Shown in pieces: positions 1 to 5,229 of a DNA stretch of 5,229 nt. Every line of letters begins with the position of its first letter. The stretch's first letter is position 1. This DNA is from Bacteroidales bacterium UBA1199 (lineage in GTDB: Bacteria; Bacteroidota; Bacteroidia; Bacteroidales; UBA932): positions 9,033-14,261 of the forward strand of contig DBXZ01000059.1 of assembly GCA_002309795.1 (NCBI GenBank), given 5' to 3'. A model generated the notes under the pieces. It worked only from the letters and a program-made list of their open reading frames with translations, searched no databases and was not told the origin of the DNA. The position numbers and the translations under genes were made by a program.

Positions 1-914
1 CCGCCCGGCAGGCCGCAGCCCACGAGCAGCGACGAGCAGTGCTTGTTGGTCGGCTCTATGAAGTAGCCCAGGAATTCGTCCATGAACTTCTGGGTGAGGG
101 AGCGCGCCTCCATGTAGGCTTCCATGTTGATGTCCTTCACGAGGAAGCCGGCATCTTTGAACATGGCCTGCAGGGAGATGACGTCCGGGTGAATCTTGCC
201 CCAGGAGAGCGGCTCGATGGCGGCGTCCACATAGTCGGCGCCTGCGCGTGCCACCTCCAGCATGGATGCCATGGCGAAGCCGGGACCCGTGTGTCCGTGG
301 TACTGAACCTTGATATGCGGATATTTGTCCTTGATGCTCTTCACGAGGCGTCCGAGGGTTGCGGGACGGCCTACGCCCGCCATGTCCTTGAGGCAGATTT
401 CATCGCAGCCGTATTCCACCAGGTGGTCTACGACGCCCATGTAGTATTCTACCGTGTGAACGGGGGAGGAGGTGATGCTCAGCGCAGCCTGGGAGATCAT
501 GCCGGCCTCCTTGGCGCCCAGGACGGATGCCTTGAGGTTGCGGTGGTCGTTGAGGCCGCAGAAGGAACGGGCGATATCCACGCCCTGCGCCTTCTTGACC
601 TTGTACATCAGGTAGCGGACATCTTCCGGAACCGGATTCATGCGAAGGCCGTTCAGTGCGCGTTCCAGCATGTGGGTCTGGATGCCGGCCTTGCGGAGCG
701 GTGCGGTCCATGCGCGGACCGCCTTGTTCGGGTTCTGCCCGTAGAGGAGCTGGACCTGCTCGAAAGCGCCGCCGTTGGTCTCTACGCGGTCGAAACAGCC
801 CATCGCCACGATGACCGGGGCGATCTCTTCCAACTGGTCGATCCGGGCGGTATACTTGCCGGAGGATTGCCACATGTCGCGGTAGACCAGGGAGAATTTA
901 ATTTCTCGACTCAT
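1..914 (-). CDS. oadA: Biotin-dependent carboxyltransferase subunit (oxaloacetate decarboxylase alpha / pyruvate carboxylase B family), 3' end outside window
   Basis: This is the first 304 codons of an open frame that leaves the window with no stop. It belongs to the HMGL-like carboxyltransferase family, which transfers CO2 between carboxybiotin and a 2-oxo acid or acyl-CoA; substrates are oxaloacetate/pyruvate in OadA, PycB and transcarboxylase 5S. The TIM-barrel domain covers about residues 5-265. Visible active-site features are metal ligands Asp13 (in YRDMWQS), His206 and His208 (YHGHTGPG), and Lys176 (CLKDMAG), which is carbamylated in the family. Their spacing matches D23/K184/H215/H217 of the Propionibacterium 5S subunit. 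The second, PYC/OADA domain begins near residue 285. Whether a C-terminal biotinyl domain follows cannot be seen, so OadA, PycB and 5S cannot be separated; the symbol is family-level. The start at 914 fits the usual N-terminus (MSREIKFSLVYRD). Upstream is AT-rich without a Shine-Dalgarno. It lies 34 nt downstream of a same-strand tRNA gene. The likely location is the cytoplasm or the cytoplasmic side of a membrane pump. Confidence 0.9.
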   Translation of the reverse strand, partial: MSREIKFSLVYRDMWQSSGKYTARIDQLEEIAPVIVAMGCFDRVETNGGAFEQVQLLYGQNPNKAVRAWTAPLRKAGIQTHMLERALNGLRMNPVPEDVRYLMYKVKKAQGVDIARSFCGLNDHRNLKASVLGAKEAGMISQAALSITSSPVHTVEYYMGVVDHLVEYGCDEICLKDMAGVGRPATLGRLVKSIKDKYPHIKVQYHGHTGPGFAMASMLEVARAGADYVDAAIEPLSWGKIHPDVISLQAMFKDAGFLVKDINMEAYMEARSLTQKFMDEFLGYFIEPTNKHCSSLLVGCGLPG

Positions 915-948
915 AAAAATATCTGTGATTAGTCGTTAGCAGAAAAAG

Positions 949-1023
949 TGGTACGCCCGTGGGGAATCGAACCCCAACCTAAGGAACCGGAATCCTCAAT
1001 TCTATCCATTAAACTACGGGCGC
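949..1023 (-). tRNA. tRNA-Arg (anticodon CCG), CCA encoded
   Basis: A full 75-nt cloverleaf can be drawn on the minus strand. The acceptor stem GCGCCCG pairs with CGGGCGU, with a G1-U72 wobble. The D arm is GUUU/GAAU with GGA in the loop. The anticodon stem GAGGA pairs with UCCUU around the loop UUCCGGU. The variable region has 4 nt, and the T arm is UGGGG/CCCCA with the loop UUCGAUU. Discriminator A73 is followed by an encoded CCA (plus-strand 949-951 reads TGG). The anticodon CCG, at plus-strand 988-990, decodes CGG arginine codons. A20 in the D loop and A73 agree with arginine identity elements. A short run of five T follows directly after the CCA in the transcript direction, with no separate terminator hairpin before the carboxyltransferase start. 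Confidence 0.96.
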
Positions 1024-1035
1024 GGTTTGAGCATG

Positions 1036-1043
1036 CAAATATA
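1036..1043 (-). promoter_or_regulatory. Putative -7 promoter box for tRNA-Arg (and possibly the carboxyltransferase)
   Basis: On the minus strand this reads TATATTTG, an exact match to the Bacteroidota TAnnTTTG -7 element. It lies 12 nt before the first tRNA base, so transcription would begin only a few nucleotides upstream of the mature 5' end. No good TTTG -33 element is seen at about 20 nt spacing; a TTTA sits 15 nt upstream. The call rests on the -7 box and its position. Confidence 0.55.
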
Positions 1044-1049
1044 AAGTTT

Positions 1050-1081
1050 TTTGTTGATTAAAGTTGTTTTTTGTATCTTGG
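1050..1081 (+). promoter_or_regulatory. Putative sigma-ABfr-type promoter of fabD
   Basis: TTTG at 1050-1053 is followed by exactly 20 nt and then TATCTTGG at 1074-1081, which differs from TAnnTTTG at one fixed position. Transcription would start around 1088, giving a leader of about 18 nt before the fabD ATG at 1106. The elements overlap the upstream region of the divergent tRNA promoter in this 82-nt spacer. Confidence 0.45.
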
Positions 1082-1105
1082 CTTTGAAATAGCAAAATCC
1101 GCACC

Positions 1106-1987
1106 ATGAAAGCATACGTATTCCCGGGTCAGGGCTCCCAGTTTCCCGGTATGGGACGAGAACTGTATCAGTCTGATAAAAAAGCCAAGGCGCTCTTCGA
1201 TCAGGCCGACCGAATCCTTGGATTCAAGATTACCGACATCATGTTCGGCGGCGACGCCGAGCAGCTCAAGGCCACGAATGTGACCCAGCCGGCCGTCTTC
1301 CTCCACTCCGTGATTGCCGCCCTCTGCAGCAATCTTCCCGCCCCTGACATGGTGGCCGGTCACTCGCTGGGCGAATTCTCGGCGCTGGTGGCCTGCGGCG
1401 TGCTGAGTTTTGAAGATGCCCTGCAGCTGGTTTCCGTCCGTGCGGAGGCGATGCAGATGGCCTGCGAGATGGTCCCCGGCACGATGGCGGCCATCATGGG
1501 CGGTACCATGACGCCCGAAATGGTGGAGCAGGTCTGCACCCAGAGCCGCGGCGTGGTGGTTCCCGCCAACTACAACAGCGATGCGCAGATCGTCATTTCC
1601 GGTGAGATCGATGCCGTGAACGAGGCCTGCGCGGCGCTGAAAGACCTGGGTGTGAAACGCGCCCTGCCGCTGCAGGTGGGCGGTGCGTTCCACTCGCCGC
1701 TGATGGAACCTGCACGCCAGCAGCTGGGCCAGGCCATCGAGCGGGTCAAGTTCGCCCCGGCGCGCTGCCCCATCTACCAGAATGTGGACGCGCTGCCGCA
1801 CACGGATCCTTCCGAGATCAAGGACAACCTGCTGATGCAGCTCACCTCGCCGGTCCGCTGGACCCAGACGGTCCGCAACATGGTCTCCGGCGGTGCCGCT
1901 TCCTTCCTGGAAATCGGCCCCGGCACGGTGCTTCAGAACCTTGTGGCAAAGACCTCTCCGGAGGTTTCCGTGGCAGGTATCAACTAG
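1106..1987 (+). CDS. fabD: Malonyl-CoA:ACP transacylase FabD
   Basis: This complete 293-residue protein transfers the malonyl group from malonyl-CoA to acyl carrier protein, supplying the extender unit for cytoplasmic type II fatty-acid synthesis. The N-terminus carries the family signature FPGQGSQFPGMG (residues 6-17), with Gln9 in the oxyanion-hole position. The nucleophile is Ser87 in GHSLG (85-89). Arg112 (SVRAEAM) matches the arginine that binds the malonyl carboxylate, and His196 (GAFHSPLM) is the catalytic histidine. Gln245 fits the conserved C-terminal glutamine. The spacing parallels E. coli FabD (Q11, S92, R117, H201, Q250). Length is slightly below the 309 residues of the E. coli enzyme and shows no truncation. 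The ATG at 1106 places the signature right at the N-terminus, as in homologues; no Shine-Dalgarno is present. It stands apart from other fab genes here, with a divergent tRNA upstream and nifJ 123 nt downstream on the same strand. No clear intrinsic terminator follows the TAG stop. Confidence 0.98.
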   Translation: MKAYVFPGQGSQFPGMGRELYQSDKKAKALFDQADRILGFKITDIMFGGDAEQLKATNVTQPAVFLHSVIAALCSNLPAPDMVAGHSLGEFSALVACGVLSFEDALQLVSVRAEAMQMACEMVPGTMAAIMGGTMTPEMVEQVCTQSRGVVVPANYNSDAQIVISGEIDAVNEACAALKDLGVKRALPLQVGGAFHSPLMEPARQQLGQAIERVKFAPARCPIYQNVDALPHTDPSEIKDNLLMQLTSPVRWTQTVRNMVSGGAASFLEIGPGTVLQNLVAKTSPEVSVAGIN

Positions 1988-2010
1988 TCTTTCAAATAGT
2001 CGCTTCAAAA

Positions 2011-2042
2011 TTTCTTTTGCCCGAAAATTATATCTAAATTTG
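2011..2042 (+). promoter_or_regulatory. Putative sigma-ABfr-type promoter of nifJ
   Basis: TAAATTTG at 2035-2042 is an exact TAnnTTTG -7 box. With a 20-nt spacer, the -33 position (2011-2014) reads TTTC, one mismatch from TTTG; a true TTTG at 2016-2019 exists but at 15 nt spacing. Transcription would start near 2049 and give an AT-rich leader of about 60 nt before the nifJ ATG. The -7 box is contained in the left arm of the inverted repeat annotated separately. Confidence 0.5.
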
Positions 2043-2102
2043 TTGCTGGTAAATTAGTGCCCTTTTAAGCGCAAATTATTATTCTACAACAATTTAGATA
2101 TA
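2029..2102. repeat. Imperfect inverted repeat flanking the nifJ leader
   Basis: The left arm is 2029-2045 (TATATCTAAATTTGTTG) and the right arm is 2087-2102 (CAACAATTTAGATATA). The right arm is the exact reverse complement of the left except for one missing base in the A/T run, giving 16 matched pairs. The spacer between the arms is 41 nt. The left arm contains the nifJ -7 box; the right arm ends 8 nt before the nifJ start codon. It could be a paired operator, a hairpin in read-through RNA from fabD, or chance in AT-rich DNA. Confidence 0.7.
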
Positions 2103-2110
2103 GTCATAAA

Positions 2111-5100
2111 ATGGCAAGAGAAAAGAAGTTCATCACTTGTGATGGCAATTATGCCGCAGCTCACGCTGCGTACCTGTTCAGTGAGCATGCGGCTATCTAT
2201 CCTATTACCCCTTCTTCCACCATGGCCGAATATGTCGACGAATGGGCGGCATTCGGCAAGAAGAATATGTTCGGCGAAACGGTCAAGGTGACCGAGATGC
2301 AGAGCGAAGGCGGCGCTGCCGGTGCAGTGCACGGTTCCCTGCAGGCAGGCAGCCTTACCACCACCTTCACGGCATCGCAGGGCCTCCTGCTGATGATTCC
2401 GAACATGTATAAGATTGCCGGCGAACTGCTTCCGGCTGTCTTCCACGTATCGGCACGTACCCTGGCAGCGCACGCCCTCTCCATCTTCGGCGACCACCAG
2501 GATGTGATGAGCGTCCGCCAGACCGGTTTCGCCCTGCTCGCTTCCGCAAGCGTGCAGGAGGCGATGGACCTCGGCGCCGTGGCTCACCTTTCGGCCATCA
2601 AGTCGAGCATTCCGTTCGTGCACTTCTTCGACGGTTTCCGCACTTCGCACGAAATCCAGAAGATCGAGCTCCTCGAGGCTGAGGATCTCCGTCCGCTCGT
2701 GAGCGACAAGGCACTGGCCGCTTTCCGCGCCCGCGCCCTCAATCCGGACAAGCCCGTTACCCGCGGTACCAACCAGAACCCGGACGTCTACTTCCAGGCC
2801 CGCGAGGCTTGCAACCCGTACTACGACGCCGTTCCGGACATCGTGGCCCGCTACATGGGCGAAGTCGGTGAAATCACCGGCCGCCGCTACCTGCCGTTCG
2901 ACTACTACGGCGCTCCGGATGCAGAGAACGTCATCATCGCCATGGGTTCCGTTACCGAAACCATCAAGGAGACCATCGACTACCTCCGCGAGAAAGAGAA
3001 CGCCAAGATCGGTCTCGTGATCGTCCGCCTCTACCGTCCCTTCTCCGCCAAGTATTTCCTGCGCGTCCTGCCCAAGACGGTCAAACGCATCGCCGTGCTC
3101 GACCGCACCAAGGAACCGGGCGCAGTGGGCGAACCGCTCTTCCTCGACGTCAAGAGCGTACTGGCCGACAAGGGCGCAGCCGCTCCGCTGATCGTGGGCG
3201 GCCGTTACGGTCTCTCCTCCAAGGATACCAGCCCGGCACAGATCATCGCCGTTTACGAGAACCTCAAGCGCAAGGAGCCGAAGGACGGCTTCACCATCGG
3301 CATTGTCGATGACGTCACCTTCAAGTCCCTGCCGCTCAAGGGTGAAGTCTCCATCGTCAAACCGGGCACGACCGAGTGCAAGTTCTACGGTCTGGGTTCC
3401 GACGGTACGGTGGGCGCCAACAAGAACACCATCAAGATTATCGGCGACCATACGCCGAAGTATTGCCAGGGCTATTTCGACTACGACTCCAAGAAGTCCG
3501 GCGGTTTCACCTGCTCGCACCTGCGTTTCGGCGACCAGCCCATCCACGCACCGTACCTGGTTTCCACGCCTGACTTCGTGGCATGCCACGTTCCTTCATA
3601 CCTTTATAAGTATGACGTGCTCAAGGGCATCAAAGAGGGCGGTTCGCTGCTGCTCAACAGCCTTTGGGACGTAGAAGAGACCCTCGCTCACCACATTCCC
3701 GACTTCGTCAAGAAGACCATCGTGGAGAAGAAGGTGAAGCTCTACATCATCAACGCTACCAAGATCGCCGCTGAAATCGGTCTGGGCGGCCGTACCAACA
3801 CCATCCTCCAGGCTGCATTCTTCAAGATCACCGGCATCATTCCGTTCGAAGAGGCAGTCGCTTACATGAAGAAGGCAATCGACAAGTCCTACGGCAAGAA
3901 GGGCGAGAACATCGTCAAGATGAACTACGCCGCTGTGGACCGCGGTGCAGAATACGTCGAGGTCGAGATTCCTGCAGACTGGAAGAAGGCTGCCGGCAAG
4001 TTCGTCAACGCAAACCACGACCGCATGGCTCCCAAGTTCATCCGCGAGGTGGCCGACGTGATTGCTGCCCAGAACGGCAACGACCTCCCGGTCAGTACCT
4101 TCTCGGGTGACATGGTAGACGGTACCATTCCCAACGGCACCGCCGCTTACGAAAAACGCGGCATCGCAGTCGAGGTTCCCGAATGGAATCCCGCCAACTG
4201 TATCCAGTGCAACCAGTGCGCGTATGTCTGCCCGCACGCAGCCGTTCGTCCGTTCCTGATGACCGAGGCAGAGGCTGAGGCCGCTCCTGCATCCGTCAAA
4301 CGCGTCCGCGCAAACGGTACCTTCAAGGATTACTTCTTCACCATGCAGGTTTCCCCGGCCGACTGTACGGGTTGCGGCAACTGCGCCGACATCTGCCCGG
4401 CCAAGACCAAGGCCCTCACGATGGTTTCCTGCGAGTCGCAGATGGGCGAACAGGCCAACTTCGACTACATGCACAGCAAGGTAGGTTACAAAGAGGTCGC
4501 TCCCAAGGAGCAGAACGTCAAGAACCTGCAGTTCGCCCAGCCGCTCTTCGAGTTCTCCGGCGCCTGCGCTGGCTGCGGTGAAACGCCGTACCTCAAGACC
4601 ATCTCCCAGCTCTTCGGTGAGCGGATGATGGTGGCCAACGCAACGGGTTGCTCCTCCATCTACAGCGCCGCTTACGGTTCCACGCCGTACTGCCAGAACG
4701 CTGCAGGCCGCGGTCCGGCTTGGCAGAACTCCCTCTTCGAGGACAACGCCGAGTTCGGTCTGGGTATGCACCTGGGTTCCGAGCGCATCCGCGAAACGGT
4801 CGCTGACCTGATGCGGAAGGGCCTCGAGTGCAGCTGCTGCACCGCCGAGATGAAGGAACTCTTCGAGAAATGGCTCAACAACCGCAGCAACGGCCCCGTT
4901 ACCCGCGAGATTGCCGACAAGCTCGTCCCGATGATGGAAGCTTGCGGTTGCGACACCTGCAAGAAACTGCTCGAGCTCAAGAGCTACATCCCCGTCCGCA
5001 GCCAGTGGATCTTCGGCGGCGACGGTTGGGGCTATGATATCGGCTACGGCGGACTGGACCACGTCCTGGCTTCCGGCGAGAACGTCAACGTGATGGTGCT

Positions 5101-5229
5101 CGACACCGAGGTTTACTCCAACACGGGCGGTCAGTCTTCCAAGGCTACGCCGGCCGGCGCCGTGGCGAAGTTCGCTACCTCCGGTAAGCGCATCCGCAAG
5201 AAAGACCTGGGCATGATGGCCATGAGCTA
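2111..5229 (+). CDS. nifJ: Pyruvate:ferredoxin (flavodoxin) oxidoreductase, single-chain NifJ/PFOR, 3' end outside window
   Basis: This is the first 1039 codons of a protein family of about 1180-1200 residues. The enzyme oxidatively decarboxylates pyruvate with CoA to acetyl-CoA and CO2, reducing ferredoxin or flavodoxin, in the anaerobic cytoplasm. The N-terminal pyrimidine-binding domain has Thr33 (YPITPSS), Glu66 (TEMQSEGG) and Arg116 (VSARTLAAHALSIFGDHQD), matching T31/E64/R114 of the Desulfovibrio africanus enzyme. The transketolase-C-like domain follows to about residue 415, and then the gamma domain with GLGSDGTVGANK (427-438). The EKR motif is at 681-683. A two-cluster ferredoxin domain has Cys697/700/703/707 and Cys752/755/758/762. 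The TPP domain has proximal-cluster Cys819, Cys822 and Cys847, GDGW (970-973) and Asn1004 in SNTGGQ. The fourth proximal-cluster cysteine should lie near residue 1078, beyond the edge. The ATG at 2111 gives the usual N-terminus; no Shine-Dalgarno is seen. An extra cysteine cluster occurs at 907-950. No frameshift is visible. Confidence 0.98.
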   Translation, partial: MAREKKFITCDGNYAAAHAAYLFSEHAAIYPITPSSTMAEYVDEWAAFGKKNMFGETVKVTEMQSEGGAAGAVHGSLQAGSLTTTFTASQGLLLMIPNMYKIAGELLPAVFHVSARTLAAHALSIFGDHQDVMSVRQTGFALLASASVQEAMDLGAVAHLSAIKSSIPFVHFFDGFRTSHEIQKIELLEAEDLRPLVSDKALAAFRARALNPDKPVTRGTNQNPDVYFQAREACNPYYDAVPDIVARYMGEVGEITGRRYLPFDYYGAPDAENVIIAMGSVTETIKETIDYLREKENAKIGLVIVRLYRPFSAKYFLRVLPKTVKRIAVLDRTKEPGAVGEPLFLDVKSVLADKGAAAPLIVGGRYGLSSKDTSPAQIIAVYENLKRKEPKDGFTIGIVDDVTFKSLPLKGEVSIVKPGTTECKFYGLGSDGTVGANKNTIKIIGDHTPKYCQGYFDYDSKKSGGFTCSHLRFGDQPIHAPYLVSTPDFVACHVPSYLYKYDVLKGIKEGGSLLLNSLWDVEETLAHHIPDFVKKTIVEKKVKLYIINATKIAAEIGLGGRTNTILQAAFFKITGIIPFEEAVAYMKKAIDKSYGKKGENIVKMNYAAVDRGAEYVEVEIPADWKKAAGKFVNANHDRMAPKFIREVADVIAAQNGNDLPVSTFSGDMVDGTIPNGTAAYEKRGIAVEVPEWNPANCIQCNQCAYVCPHAAVRPFLMTEAEAEAAPASVKRVRANGTFKDYFFTMQVSPADCTGCGNCADICPAKTKALTMVSCESQMGEQANFDYMHSKVGYKEVAPKEQNVKNLQFAQPLFEFSGACAGCGETPYLKTISQLFGERMMVANATGCSSIYSAAYGSTPYCQNAAGRGPAWQNSLFEDNAEFGLGMHLGSERIRETVADLMRKGLECSCCTAEMKELFEKWLNNRSNGPVTREIADKLVPMMEACGCDTCKKLLELKSYIPVRSQWIFGGDGWGYDIGYGGLDHVLASGENVNVMVLDTEVYSNTGGQSSKATPAGAVAKFATSGKRIRKKDLGMMAMS

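Noticed and set aside
39..932. 297-codon plus-strand ORF over the left gene.
   Set aside because: It is the codon-aligned antisense shadow of the carboxyltransferase, whose minus-strand reading frame carries the metal-binding motifs and stays open to the window edge.
949..1023. tRNA as an integration site for a mobile element.
   Set aside because: No integrase, no repeat of the tRNA 3' end, and no composition change were seen nearby in the window.
1058..2008. 316-codon minus-strand ORF opposite fabD.
   Set aside because: It is codon-aligned antisense to fabD and explained by the same avoidance of TTA/CTA/TCA. It also extends through the intergenic promoter regions, and the sense protein has all FabD catalytic residues.
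1988..2034. Possible intrinsic terminator after fabD.
   Set aside because: The best pairing I found is about four base pairs (TTTC with GAAA) with no following U-run; this is too weak to call.
2029..2102. Invertible (phase-variable) nifJ promoter flanked by the inverted repeat.
   Set aside because: The -7 box lies in the repeat arm rather than in the 41-nt spacer, the spacer is short compared with known Bacteroides invertible promoters, no invertase gene is in view, and no TAnnTTTG box appears on the opposite strand of the spacer. I keep only the repeat itself as an observation.
3303..3674. Short alternate-frame ORFs inside nifJ (plus strand, e.g. 3303-3674, 3376-3573, 4372-4581, 4828-5037).
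   Set aside because: They have low-complexity Arg/Ser/Pro-rich translations typical of out-of-frame reading of GC-rich codons, and no start context or spacer to support them.
2084..5062. Two very long antisense ORFs opposite nifJ (501 codons at 2084-3589 and 488 codons at 3596-5062, minus strand).
   Set aside because: Both lie in the antisense frame that is codon-aligned with nifJ, where stops arise only opposite sense TTA, CTA or TCA codons, which this GC-rich gene avoids. A single TCA serine codon at 3596-3598 separates the two. Their translations resemble no family I recognise, while the sense strand is an intact PFOR.

Overview
The window looks like chromosomal DNA from a Bacteroidota organism, most likely a GC-rich member of the Bacteroidales. 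The evidence is the start regions and the spacers. None of the three protein genes has a convincing Shine-Dalgarno sequence. The AT-rich gaps contain matches to the Bacteroidota sigma-ABfr promoter (TTTG, about 20 nt, TAnnTTTG). The carboxyltransferase also has the FRDMWQS/YRDMWQS-type N-terminus that I associate from memory with Bacteroidota homologues. Genus cannot be assigned from this sequence alone.

Layout from left to right. (1) A minus-strand gene runs off the left edge. It is the N-terminal half of a biotin-dependent carboxyltransferase subunit of the oxaloacetate decarboxylase alpha / pyruvate carboxylase B / transcarboxylase 5S family, starting at 914. (2) A minus-strand tRNA-Arg(CCG) with encoded CCA lies at 949-1023, 34 nt upstream of that gene and on the same strand. 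(3) An 82-nt divergent spacer holds promoter-like elements for the tRNA (minus) and for fabD (plus). (4) A complete fabD, malonyl-CoA:ACP transacylase, lies at 1106-1987. (5) A 123-nt AT-rich spacer holds an exact TAnnTTTG box embedded in one arm of a 16-bp imperfect inverted repeat. (6) The first 1039 codons of nifJ, the single-chain pyruvate:ferredoxin/flavodoxin oxidoreductase, start at 2111 and run off the right edge.

The three proteins all act near the pyruvate/acetyl-CoA node of an anaerobe. NifJ makes acetyl-CoA and reduced ferredoxin from pyruvate. The carboxyltransferase moves CO2 to or from pyruvate/oxaloacetate or related acids. FabD commits malonyl-CoA, derived from acetyl-CoA, to fatty-acid synthesis. 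This functional grouping is an inference; separate promoters and divergent orientation argue against a single operon.

I did not find a novel system, mobile element, CRISPR array or defence locus. The points most worth a second look are the inverted repeat around the nifJ promoter, a cysteine cluster in the NifJ TPP domain, and the close tRNA-carboxyltransferase arrangement. Several very long antisense ORFs exist, but they are codon-usage shadows of the real genes.
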